Shown: one piece after another, positions 1-7,829 of the stretch
Layout of the letters: each line of letters starts with the position of its first letter
Numbering within the stretch: the first letter of the stretch is position 1
DNA from: Opitutaceae bacterium
GTDB lineage: Bacteria; Verrucomicrobiota; Verrucomicrobiia; Opitutales; Opitutaceae
DNA: 64,000 nt
Reading direction: 5' to 3'
Assembly (NCBI GenBank): GCA_015075305.1
Contig: JABTUS010000009.1
Coordinates: forward strand, 186,001-250,000
Notes under the pieces: model-generated
Databases searched by the model: none
Seen by the model: only the letters and a program-made list of their open reading frames with translations
Told to the model about the DNA's origin: nothing
Program-made: the position numbers and the translations under genes

Positions 1-446
1 CGGCCTTGCGGCAGAATTGACATGCGCCTGTTCGCGCACCGCTCTGCCTGGCGCGCCCGGCGACGGAACACACACGCGGACTTTCGAGCACTCCCCGCTT
101 GCTCGAAGCTTCAATTTGAGTCTTTTCGGTGCACTCCCCGCGGGAGGTGAGAGTATTGGTCTGTCCCCATGAGCGAAACTGTTCAGTGTCATTTTGGAGA
201 CGGAGTGCCTGACCCTCTTCCGCAGGTGAACCGGTTGCATTTTGTTGTGAGCGGCCGGGTCGTGACGCCATGCAGACGTGCTCCACGTCATGGTGTTTTC
301 TGAAGACGAGTCTGGCTGAGTTCGAGGTGGCAGCGGCGGTGTCCTGATGGATCGGGTCTGGTGTGCGGCATGTGAATTGGGTGACGAAATGGATCCTTTG
401 GGGAAGGCAAAATTGGTCCTTGCGCGCCCCAAGGGGCCCGAACTGA
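1..446. other. Upstream region without a supported gene
   Basis: No convincing coding region is visible in these 446 bases. A 44-codon open frame runs from 169 to 303, but its nearest purine-rich ribosome-site-like stretch (about 141-150) is too far from its ATG and the peptide has no recognisable pattern. A TGA at 444-446 directly precedes the first ATG of the reductase gene, so that protein cannot extend further upstream in frame. The stretch probably holds the promoter of the reductase-fab genes, but I see no clear -35/-10 pair. Confidence 0.5.
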
Positions 447-1622
447 ATGTCCGGGCGCATGTCCGCATCCGCCGCTGTCTCCACTTACAACAAGGATCAT
501 CCTTTTCCCGCAAGGATTCTGGAAAACCGCCTCCTGAGTCGCCCGGGATCGTCCAAGGAAACCCGCCATTTTGTGGTCAGTCTGGTTGGCAGCGGGCTGC
601 ACTACAAGGCGGGGGACTCCCTGGGCGTTTTTCCCACCAACCGGCCATCGGAGGTGGAGGCCGTCATCAAGGCAATCGGTGCGACTGGTGATGAGTCGGT
701 CATGCTGCCCAAGGCGACTGAGCCGGCAACGCTCCGAGAGGCGCTTTCCCAAAAGCTGGCTCTTGCGGATCCGACCAGGAAGTTTGTCGAGGCATTGCAG
801 GCCAGGGCCACCGATCCCGGCGAGGCGGCGAAACTGAGGGGGCTGCTCCTTCCCGAGTCGAAGGAGGTGCTCACGGCGTTTCTTGGCGAACGTGAATACA
901 TCGATCTGCTCACGGAGTTTCCGAGCGCGCGGCTGACGCCGCAGGAGCTCGTTGATCAGCTTCGCAGGCTGATGCCCCGGCTTTACTCCATCGCCTCCTC
1001 ACCCAAGCTGCACCCCAACGAAATTCATCTGACGGTCGCGGTCGTGCGTTACGAATCCAATCGCCGCGAGCGGCATGGTGTCTGCACCACGTTTCTTGCC
1101 GATCGGGTTCAGGTCGGGGGAACTGAAGCGCCGGTGTTCATTTCGCATTCGCACTTCCGTCCGCCGGAGGACCAATCCAGGGACTGCATCATGGTCGGTC
1201 CCGGCACGGGCATCGCGCCATTCCGGGCGTTTGTGCAGGACAGGTTTGCCGCCAACGGGACGGGGCGGAACTGGATTTTTTTTGGCGATCAGCACCGGGC
1301 GACGGACTTCCTTTACGAGGAGGACTGGCAGGAGTGGACCGCGAGGAAGCAGATTCATCGCATGGACCTGGCCTGGTCGCGCGATCAGGCGACGAAGGTC
1401 TATGTCCAGGATCGAATGCGCGAGAATGCCGCGGAACTTTGGGAGTGGATCAAAGCCGGCGCATATTTTTATGTCTGTGGCGATGCGAAACGCATGGCCA
1501 AGGACGTGGATCAGATGCTGCACTCGATCATCGCTGACCAGGGCGGCAGGACGCTCGAGGAGGCGGCGGAATACGTGAAGCAGATGAAAAAGGACCGGCG
1601 TTATCAGCGCGACGTGTATTAA
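447..1622 (+). CDS. CysJ-like NADPH-dependent FAD flavoprotein reductase (sulfite reductase alpha-type, no flavodoxin domain)
   Basis: This 391-residue protein has the FAD and NADPH domains of the CPR/CysJ family. The FAD-binding motif RLYSIASSP lies near residue 178. The pyrophosphate-loop motif MVGPGTGIAPFRAF lies near residue 249. The end of the protein carries YVCGDAKRMAKDV and the typical terminal RYQRDVY. Full-length CysJ has an extra N-terminal flavodoxin (FMN) domain of about 150 residues, which is absent here. Known short homologues pass electrons from NADPH to a separate acceptor such as sulfite reductase hemoprotein, but none is in the window. The start could be 447 or the second ATG at 459; an in-frame TGA sits just before 447. 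The fabG gene follows after 24 bases, so co-transcription is likely. Confidence 0.87.
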   Translation: MSGRMSASAAVSTYNKDHPFPARILENRLLSRPGSSKETRHFVVSLVGSGLHYKAGDSLGVFPTNRPSEVEAVIKAIGATGDESVMLPKATEPATLREALSQKLALADPTRKFVEALQARATDPGEAAKLRGLLLPESKEVLTAFLGEREYIDLLTEFPSARLTPQELVDQLRRLMPRLYSIASSPKLHPNEIHLTVAVVRYESNRRERHGVCTTFLADRVQVGGTEAPVFISHSHFRPPEDQSRDCIMVGPGTGIAPFRAFVQDRFAANGTGRNWIFFGDQHRATDFLYEEDWQEWTARKQIHRMDLAWSRDQATKVYVQDRMRENAAELWEWIKAGAYFYVCGDAKRMAKDVDQMLHSIIADQGGRTLEEAAEYVKQMKKDRRYQRDVY

Positions 1623-1646
1623 GAATTCAACTACAACCACGGGCAC

Positions 1647-2387
1647 ATGACCTTCAAGGATCGAACAGCGATTGTCACGGGAGCGGGCAGGGGAATCGGC
1701 AGAGGCATCGCCGAGGTCCTTGCGGCGAATGGCGTCACCGTCATCTGCGTCTCAAAATCGGAGTCGTCCTGCGGCGCGGTCGCCTCGGCGATCACAGCCT
1801 CGGGTGGCAAGGCCAGGGCGATGGCCGTGGATGTTTCCGACGGGGCGGCGATCCATGCGGCGGCGGAGGCCCTGCTCAAGGAATTCGGCAGGGTCGACAT
1901 CCTGGTCAACAACGCCGGCATCACCCGTGATGGGCTGCTGGCGCGCATGTCCGACGAGGACTGGAACCTCGTCATTCAAACGAACCTGACGAGCTGCTTT
2001 CACTGGACCAAGGCGATCGGCTGGCCGATGTGCCGGGCCCGCTACGGACGCATCGTGAACATCGCCTCGGTTGTGGGCCTGGTTGGGAACGCAGGGCAGG
2101 CGAATTACGCGGCTGCAAAGGGAGGAATGATCGCGTTCACGAAGTCCATCGCCAAGGAGTTTGCCCGGCGGTCGGTGACGGCCAATGTCGTTGCACCTGG
2201 CTTCATCAAGACGGACATGACGGCAACCCTTTCCGAGGACGTCCAGAAGGCGGCCCGGGAACTGATTCCGATGCAGCGTTTCGGGGAGGTGGCCGACATA
2301 GCCCACATGGCGGCTTTCCTTGCTTCGGAAGAGTCCGGTTACGTTACGGGACAAGTTTTTACCGTTGACGGCGGCATGGCGATGTGA
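1647..2387 (+). CDS. fabG: 3-oxoacyl-[acyl-carrier-protein] reductase FabG
   Basis: This 246-residue short-chain dehydrogenase reduces 3-oxoacyl-ACP with NADPH in the fatty-acid elongation cycle. The cofactor glycine motif TGAGRGIGRG is at residues 9-18, the structural NNAG follows near residue 90, and the catalytic Ser plus YAAAK (Tyr and Lys) lie around residues 140-160. The C-terminus ends VTGQVFTVDGGMAM, which is typical of FabG. It sits between a reductase gene and acpP, 27 bases upstream of acpP, and fabF follows, so this is a conventional fab cluster. The family is large, but length, motifs and context all agree on FabG. Confidence 0.93.
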   Translation: MTFKDRTAIVTGAGRGIGRGIAEVLAANGVTVICVSKSESSCGAVASAITASGGKARAMAVDVSDGAAIHAAAEALLKEFGRVDILVNNAGITRDGLLARMSDEDWNLVIQTNLTSCFHWTKAIGWPMCRARYGRIVNIASVVGLVGNAGQANYAAAKGGMIAFTKSIAKEFARRSVTANVVAPGFIKTDMTATLSEDVQKAARELIPMQRFGEVADIAHMAAFLASEESGYVTGQVFTVDGGMAM

Positions 2388-2414
2388 AGCCTGCAACCTT
2401 GCGATTTAACCCAT

Positions 2415-2678
2415 ATGGCTGATCAAAAAACCATCGAACAACGCGTAAAAGAGATCATCGTCAATCAGCTCAATGTGAACGAGGAGCAGATCACTCTCCA
2501 GGCCTCGTTCCTCGACGATCTCGGAGCGGACTCCCTCGACACGGTCGAGCTGATCATGGCCTTTGAGGAAGAGTTCAAGGATGAGATCAAGGGCGAGATT
2601 CCTGAGTCTGATGCAGAGAAGCTGCAGACGGTCGGCCAGGTCATCGATTACATCAACGCCAAGGCGGCCGGCAAATAG
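2415..2678 (+). CDS. acpP: Acyl carrier protein
   Basis: This small acidic 87-residue protein carries growing acyl chains on a phosphopantetheine arm. The attachment serine is Ser40 in the motif [12 protein letters not shown]. It has the usual four-helix length, with a short lysine- and alanine-rich tail. It follows fabG closely and precedes fabF. A strong intrinsic terminator stands right after the stop codon, so acpP probably ends the reductase-fabG transcript and gives it a high-level short message. Confidence 0.96.
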   Translation: MADQKTIEQRVKEIIVNQLNVNEEQITLQASFLDDLGADSLDTVELIMAFEEEFKDEIKGEIPESDAEKLQTVGQVIDYINAKAAGK

Positions 2679-2697
2679 CCGCCTGCTGAATTTCGTG

Positions 2698-2730
2698 GCG
2701 CTCTTCCGATTGTCGGAAGGGCGCTTTTTT
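2698..2730 (+). terminator. Intrinsic terminator after acpP
   Basis: A 12-bp stem (2698-2709 with 2713-2724, one G-T pair) closes over a three-base TTG loop and is followed by six T residues at 2725-2730. It starts 20 bases after the acpP stop codon and separates acpP from fabF. Confidence 0.9.
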
Positions 2731-2795
2731 GCTTTCAGGTCCGGCAATCCCCGGCCTTGAATTGAGGCCGGTCACCCCTTTTCCTACGAGCGCCC

Positions 2796-4046
2796 ATGGA
2801 GTCGCAATCAGTCCCGCAACGTGTGGTTGTCACCGGGCTCGGTGTCGTGCATGGCATTGGTCGTGAGGTTGAATCCTTCTGGGCAAGTCTCCTTGCGGGG
2901 CGCTGCGGCATTGGCCGGGTGACGCAGTTTGATCCATCCGGCTTCACGAGCCAGATCGGAGCGGAGGTGCGCGACTGGGAGCCCGAAGCGCACATGGACC
3001 CCAAGGAGGTGCGACGAAACGACCGCTATACCCACTTCGGCTATGTGGCCGCGAAGCAGGCCGTGCGGGACGCGGCTCTCCAGGTGGACGATGGCAATGC
3101 CGACCGGGTGGGTGTGATCATTGGTTCCGGGATCGGCGGGATGGCCACCTTTGAAACGCAGCACAAGCGGCTGATGGAGGGCGGACCGAGAAAGGTCTCA
3201 CCCTTCACCATTCCGGCTCTCATCGGCAACATGTGCTCCGGTCTGTTTGCCATCGAGATTGGTGCGCGCGGGCCAAATTTTGGCGTGGTGTCCGCCTGCG
3301 CGACGGCTACGCATGCGATCGGCGAGGCGATGCACATGATCAGACGCGGCGATGTCGACGTCATGGTTGCGGGCGGGGCGGAGGCTGCAATCACACCGTT
3401 TGCCTACGCGAGCTTTTGCTCGATGAAGGCGATGAGCGGTCGAAATGATGATCCGGCTACCGCGAGCCGCCCCTTTTCGCTGGGGCGCGACGGCTTTGTC
3501 ATGGGAGAAGGCGCCGGGGTGCTGGTTGTTGAGTCGCTTTCACACGCCCTGAAGCGCGACGCCCGGATCTATTGCGAACTGCTTGGCTATGCGGCAACGG
3601 CTGATGCCTACCATATCACGCAGCCCGATCCAGAGGGAAAGGGCCTTTCCATGGCCATGCGGCGAGCGCTCTCCAGCGCCAGGATAAGGCCGGACGAGGT
3701 CGACTACATCAATGCGCATGGCACCAGCACACCGTACAACGACAAGTTTGAGACGCTTGCCATCAAGGGGGTGTTTGGTGCGCATGCCCGCAAGGTGGCG
3801 GTGAGTTCAACCAAATCGATGACAGGCCATCTGCTGGGTGCGGCAGGGGGCATCGAATCCATTGCCAGCATCAAGGCGATTCAGACGGGGTGCATCCCGC
3901 CGACCATTAATCTGCACGAACGCGACCCGGAATGTGATCTCGACTACGTGCCCAATGTCGCCCGGAACGCGCCGATACGCACCGTTCTCAGCAACAACCT
4001 TGGTTTTGGCGGACAGAATGCCGCGATTGTTTTTCGGGCACTGTGA
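2796..4046 (+). CDS. fabF: Beta-ketoacyl-ACP synthase II (FabF)
   Basis: This 416-residue condensing enzyme joins malonyl-ACP to an acyl chain in fatty-acid synthesis. The catalytic triad is visible: Cys168 in VSACATATH, His308 in NAHGTSTPYND and His345 in KSMTGHLLGAAG. The C-terminus NLGFGGQNAAIVF is characteristic of KAS I/II. Length matches FabF. The gene lies 117 bases beyond acpP, after a terminator, so it probably has its own promoter or depends on read-through. It converges with rpmB on the other strand. Confidence 0.94.
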   Translation: MESQSVPQRVVVTGLGVVHGIGREVESFWASLLAGRCGIGRVTQFDPSGFTSQIGAEVRDWEPEAHMDPKEVRRNDRYTHFGYVAAKQAVRDAALQVDDGNADRVGVIIGSGIGGMATFETQHKRLMEGGPRKVSPFTIPALIGNMCSGLFAIEIGARGPNFGVVSACATATHAIGEAMHMIRRGDVDVMVAGGAEAAITPFAYASFCSMKAMSGRNDDPATASRPFSLGRDGFVMGEGAGVLVVESLSHALKRDARIYCELLGYAATADAYHITQPDPEGKGLSMAMRRALSSARIRPDEVDYINAHGTSTPYNDKFETLAIKGVFGAHARKVAVSSTKSMTGHLLGAAGGIESIASIKAIQTGCIPPTINLHERDPECDLDYVPNVARNAPIRTVLSNNLGFGGQNAAIVFRAL

Positions 4047-4083
4047 TCGCGACTGACCGGCATTTTTTCGAGGCTCGACCGAC

Positions 4084-4111
4084 AAAAAAACCACGGCGCG
4101 GGCCGTGGTTT
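4084..4111 (-). terminator. Intrinsic terminator for rpmB
   Basis: A perfect 10-bp inverted repeat (4088-4097 with 4102-4111, loop GCGG) is bordered on its left by a run of A at 4084-4090. Read on the minus strand this is a GC-rich hairpin followed by seven T, placed 26 bases after the rpmB stop codon. Confidence 0.88.
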
Positions 4112-4136
4112 GAGAAAGCGAAGAATTGGGCTTGGA

Positions 4137-4367
4137 TCAGACTTTCTGCACCAGCCCGGCCTTGATGGCCTTTACGGACACCCAAACACGCTTCGTGCCG
4201 CCATTTGCGGTGCGAATGCGTATGCGTTGCAGGTTCGGGCGAAACTTGCGTGGCGTGATGCTCGTCACGTGGGTGCCGATGCCTCCGCTTTTCTTGCTCT
4301 GACCTTTACGGTTGATGATAGAGCCTTTTGTGGGACGACGACCTGTGATTGCGCAAATGCGGGCCAT
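4137..4367 (-). CDS. rpmB: 50S ribosomal protein L28
   Basis: This 76-residue basic protein starts MARICAITGRRPTKG and ends with the family pattern RVWVSVKAIKAGLVQKV. It is a structural protein of the large ribosomal subunit. The zinc-binding cysteine pairs found in some L28 proteins are absent; only Cys5 is present. The gene follows midA by 24 bases on the same strand, with a terminator right after it, so the two are probably co-transcribed. Confidence 0.95.
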   Translation of the reverse strand: MARICAITGRRPTKGSIINRKGQSKKSGGIGTHVTSITPRKFRPNLQRIRIRTANGGTKRVWVSVKAIKAGLVQKV

Positions 4368-4391
4368 ATTCGAATTGGTGAAAGGGAGACG

Positions 4392-5423
4392 TTAAACTAG
4401 GAGCGGTCCTGCAGTGCAAGGTCTTTCTTGCCGCGTTCTCAGCGCGTGGAGCACCTGAAATTTCTGACCCATATTGGCCGGATGCAGCAATTGCATCAAC
4501 GCCTGCTTTGCGGTGCTTCGTAGTGTGGAGTCAGTCCCGGCAATTTTTTCAAGCGCTGCGCCGGCATGGTGGACAAAGAACGCCTCCTGCGATTCGATTC
4601 TGGGTGAGAGGAAGCGGTGCATTTTCAATGACTCCGCAATCCAGTCCCAGCACACGTGGCAGGTGAGATCCTGCTCTCCGGGGGTGGCAAGCAGATCGTT
4701 CGATTGCCTGTGGGACCTGTACGCGCGTGCGGTGCCTCCTGGCAGGGCTTGGGTGAGTTCCTCAAGGGATTTTCCGTAGTCAATCGCGACAAAGAGACCG
4801 ACCCAATCCTGACGTGCGATATCGAGAGCGAGATCCGCAGCGCGTCGAGGAGCATCGAACAGATAGCCATCCTCTGCGGCCAGCGGCAGCCACGATTCCG
4901 AGGCAGGGCCGAGGCAGGTTTCAATCAGGCCCCCGTCCGTGATTTGCACTCCAAGTTCGATCCATTGATCCTCGCTGCGACGAAATCGTCGAAAAGGCTG
5001 GGCGTCGAGGAGTTCGTTGGAAAAGACCACGGACGGGCCTTCGATCAAGAGCGGATCCTTTACGCGGAGGGTCTTCGCGGATCGGAATGGGTGGGGGATG
5101 TTCTCGAAAACACTCCGGCCCGGCTCAGCCCCGATTTCGACAAACGTCATCGAGGCGGGATCGAATTTCCCCAGCAGCGAAACGATGGCTGCCGCAACCA
5201 GGTGGCCGAAAACAGGATTTGCCGACATCGCCGTAAAAAAGTCGGTGCCGGCTGATCGTCCAATGCGCGTTCGGTGGGAGCGATAGTACCCGACTTCATT
5301 GTCGAAAAGCGCGAGTTCCACGAATTCATCAAACCGCAGCACGCGCCTTTCACCTGCGAAACGTTCAAATGCAGTGCGGAATTCGTTGGAAACCGCTGAA
5401 GGGTGTGGTGCAGGGGAAGACAT
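4392..5423 (-). CDS. MidA/NDUFAF7-family SAM-dependent methyltransferase
   Basis: This 343-residue protein belongs to the class I SAM methyltransferases of the DUF185/MidA type. In eukaryotes the family methylates an arginine of respiratory complex I; the bacterial substrate is less certain. Visible family features are the N-terminal segment around VELALFDNEVGYYRSHRTRIG with DFFTAMSAN, the SAM-binding stretch FVEIGAEPGRSVFENI, SNELLDAQPFRRF, and the region FVAIDYGKSLEEL. The glycine-rich SAM motif (EIGAEPG) is somewhat diverged from EhGaGxG. Its ATG at 5423 faces the protease ATG at 5440 on the other strand, leaving only 16 bases between start codons. The rpmB gene follows 24 bases downstream. 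Confidence 0.82.
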   Translation of the reverse strand: MSSPAPHPSAVSNEFRTAFERFAGERRVLRFDEFVELALFDNEVGYYRSHRTRIGRSAGTDFFTAMSANPVFGHLVAAAIVSLLGKFDPASMTFVEIGAEPGRSVFENIPHPFRSAKTLRVKDPLLIEGPSVVFSNELLDAQPFRRFRRSEDQWIELGVQITDGGLIETCLGPASESWLPLAAEDGYLFDAPRRAADLALDIARQDWVGLFVAIDYGKSLEELTQALPGGTARAYRSHRQSNDLLATPGEQDLTCHVCWDWIAESLKMHRFLSPRIESQEAFFVHHAGAALEKIAGTDSTLRSTAKQALMQLLHPANMGQKFQVLHALRTRQERPCTAGPLLV

Positions 5424-5439
5424 TTACAAAACGCATCGA

Positions 5440-6732
5440 ATGCCCACGCTGGAGGCGATGCTCAAACGCTTTCTGACGACTGCCGGTGGCGCCGTGATTG
5501 GCCTGGTGCTGGCCTATTCCGCCGCGCACTTCGCGGCCGCGTGGGGTCTCTTTCCCAATCGCGAGTTGGACCGCAGTGCAGCGTACGTGCGGCAAGTGAT
5601 GCAACTGGTCTCGGAGAACTACGTGGATGCCTCGCAAGCCTCTTATGATCAACTGGCCAGATCGGCTTTGCATGGACTGGTGCAGTCACTCGACCCGCAC
5701 TCGGAATTCATGGAGGCGAAGGATTTCAGTGAACTGGAGGAGGACATGAATGCCGAATTTGGCGGCATTGGCATCCAGGTCGAGATGCGCAACGGTAGGG
5801 TTGTGGTCATCGCGCCCATTGCAAACACACCCAGTGATCGGGCTGGGGTTCTGCGCGGTGACGAGATCGTGTCGGTGGATGGCCAGGGCATGGACAAGAT
5901 GCCGATGAATGATGTCATAAGCCGTCTGCGCGGGAAACCGAAGACGCGCGTCACCGTGAGGTTCCTTCGTCCTTCAACGAAGAAGCAGTTCGAAGTGCAT
6001 CTCATTCGCGAGGTGATCAAGGTGGAGAGTGTGAAGGATGTGCGCCTGCTCAAGGATGAGGTCGGGTACATTCAGTTGACGCAGTTTTCGGAGCGCACCG
6101 GACGGGAGTTTATCGATGCGCTGAACAAGCTGATCGCGGATGGCATGCAGGCGCTGGTTCTTGATCTCCGGAACAATCCGGGCGGTTTGCTTGACGCTGC
6201 CGTGGAGGTGGCTGAGCCCTTTTTCAAGCGGGGGGAGCTCATTGTGTACACGCAGGGGCGGGATCCCAAGGATCGGGAGGATTTCAAGGGAGAGTCCGAT
6301 GATCCGCCGCTTAATGTGCCGCTTGCCGTGCTGATCAATGCGGGCAGCGCCAGCGCGGCGGAAATTGTCGCCGGGGCGTTGCGGGACACCCACAAGGCGG
6401 TGATTGTCGGCGAGCGGTCATTTGGAAAGGGCTCGGTTCAGACGATTTTCAACCTGAAGAATGGCGAGGGTCTTCGGCTGACAACCGCGCGGTACTATAC
6501 GCCGAGTGGAGTGACCATTCACGAGAAGGGCATAGAGCCAAACGTCGATGTTGTCATGACGCCGGAGGAGGACCGGCAGCTGAGGATTCAGCGGGCGCGC
6601 AGCGACGTGCAGGATTCCCGCGAATTCAAGCAGCGGTTTGGCTTTGAACCGATTCAAGACCGCCAGCTAGAAACGGCCCTTGAAATTCTGGCGGGCTTGC
6701 GTGCGTGGAATGCGCACGGCGGGGGCGATTGA
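5440..6732 (+). CDS. S41-family C-terminal processing peptidase (CtpA/Prc type)
   Basis: This 430-residue exported serine protease cleaves envelope proteins. It begins with a membrane-spanning signal segment (residues about 12-30), then a helical region, a PDZ domain (about 85-170, with GGIGIQVEMRNG and GVLRGDEIVSVDG) and the S41 catalytic domain. The Ser/Lys dyad is in NAGSASAAEIVAGAL and ERSFGKGSVQTI. I chose the ATG at 5440 rather than the earlier in-frame ATG at 5299, because 5299 lies inside the divergent methyltransferase gene and precedes no signal peptide. The ATG at 5458 is also possible. tsaD starts 19 bases downstream, suggesting co-transcription. Confidence 0.92.
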   Translation: MPTLEAMLKRFLTTAGGAVIGLVLAYSAAHFAAAWGLFPNRELDRSAAYVRQVMQLVSENYVDASQASYDQLARSALHGLVQSLDPHSEFMEAKDFSELEEDMNAEFGGIGIQVEMRNGRVVVIAPIANTPSDRAGVLRGDEIVSVDGQGMDKMPMNDVISRLRGKPKTRVTVRFLRPSTKKQFEVHLIREVIKVESVKDVRLLKDEVGYIQLTQFSERTGREFIDALNKLIADGMQALVLDLRNNPGGLLDAAVEVAEPFFKRGELIVYTQGRDPKDREDFKGESDDPPLNVPLAVLINAGSASAAEIVAGALRDTHKAVIVGERSFGKGSVQTIFNLKNGEGLRLTTARYYTPSGVTIHEKGIEPNVDVVMTPEEDRQLRIQRARSDVQDSREFKQRFGFEPIQDRQLETALEILAGLRAWNAHGGGD

Positions 6733-6751
6733 TGCCCTCTGCTGGAAAGAC

Positions 6752-7810
6752 ATGATCCTTGCGCTCGAAAGTTCATGCGACGAGACGGCCGTCGCGTTGT
6801 TCGATCCCGGGCTCGGCATGCGCGGCGAATGGGTGCGCAGCCAGATCGCGCTCCATGAACGCCATGGGGGTGTTGTTCCCGATCTTGCGACGCGGGAGCA
6901 CTTGCAGGCGATCGGGCCGCTGCTGTCGGAATCGGGGCACGCATCCGACAACTGGAGGCTGCTCACGCGCGTGGCCGTGACCCACGGCCCCGGGCTTGCC
7001 GGCTGCCTGGCCATCGGAGTGGCTGCGGCGAAGGCTTTTGCCCTCGAAATGGGGCTTCCGCTCATCGCGGTGAATCACCTGCGTGGTCATGCATTTTCGC
7101 CCTTCATTCCGCTGCATGAGCAGGTGCCGCAAGACTTTGACAGCCGAATGGATGCCCTGCTGCCGCACCTCGGGTTGATTGTCTCCGGGGGCAACACGCT
7201 GCTTTTTTCGATCGATCGCGAAAGGCGGCTCACGGAACTCTCCACCACCCGCGACGATGCGGCCGGGGAGGCGCTCGACAAAGGCGCGAAGCTGCTTGGG
7301 CTTGGCTACCCTGGAGGACCTCTCATTGAAAAAGTGGCAGGGGAGGGCAGGGCTGATGCCTTTGACTTTCCACGAGGTGCCGGGTCTCGCGAGGATCTCA
7401 GCTTCAGTTTTTCAGGACTGAAAACGAGCCTGCGCTACAGGATCGAAAAAATGTCCCCTGAGGAGGTTCGTGCTCGTCTTCCGGATCTGGCGGCGAGCTA
7501 TCAGCAGGCGGTGATCGATGCGTTGCTCAAGAAAACCCTGGCCGCATTTCGACAGGGGGAATTCAAGAGTCTGGGACTCTCGGGCGGCGTGGCCAACAAT
7601 CGATCCTTGCGAAACGAGATGGAGACAATTGCGAGGCGCCGGCGCGTACCCCTGCTGGCGGCGATGCCGGCACACACGGGAGACAATGCGGCGATGATTG
7701 CGTTTGCCGCGTGGATCGATCCGATTGCAAAACCGGCGGGGCTGTCAGAAATTGGCATCGCCCCGAGCCTTCCCCTGGTGCCCCCGGCCCTGCTTCAAGA
7801 GGTGAAGTAG
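6752..7810 (+). CDS. tsaD: tRNA N6-threonylcarbamoyladenosine transferase TsaD
   Basis: This 352-residue enzyme transfers the threonylcarbamoyl group to A37 of tRNAs that read ANN codons. Its family signatures are MILALESSCDETAVAL at the N-terminus, HGPGLAGCLAIG, the metal-binding HLRGH motif near residue 110, LIVSGGNT, GLGYPGG, LSGGVANNRSLR and the late HTGDNAAMIAFAAW. The start at 6752 gives the canonical N-terminus; the open frame reaches back to 6680 but would overlap the protease gene. It follows the S41 protease gene closely. Confidence 0.96.
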   Translation: MILALESSCDETAVALFDPGLGMRGEWVRSQIALHERHGGVVPDLATREHLQAIGPLLSESGHASDNWRLLTRVAVTHGPGLAGCLAIGVAAAKAFALEMGLPLIAVNHLRGHAFSPFIPLHEQVPQDFDSRMDALLPHLGLIVSGGNTLLFSIDRERRLTELSTTRDDAAGEALDKGAKLLGLGYPGGPLIEKVAGEGRADAFDFPRGAGSREDLSFSFSGLKTSLRYRIEKMSPEEVRARLPDLAASYQQAVIDALLKKTLAAFRQGEFKSLGLSGGVANNRSLRNEMETIARRRRVPLLAAMPAHTGDNAAMIAFAAWIDPIAKPAGLSEIGIAPSLPLVPPALLQEVK

Positions 7811-7829
7811 CGGAAGGTGGTTGCCGCAC

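Noticed and set aside
169-303. A 44-codon open frame upstream of the reductase gene
   Set aside because: It lacks a ribosome site at proper distance and shows no protein-like pattern; most likely chance.
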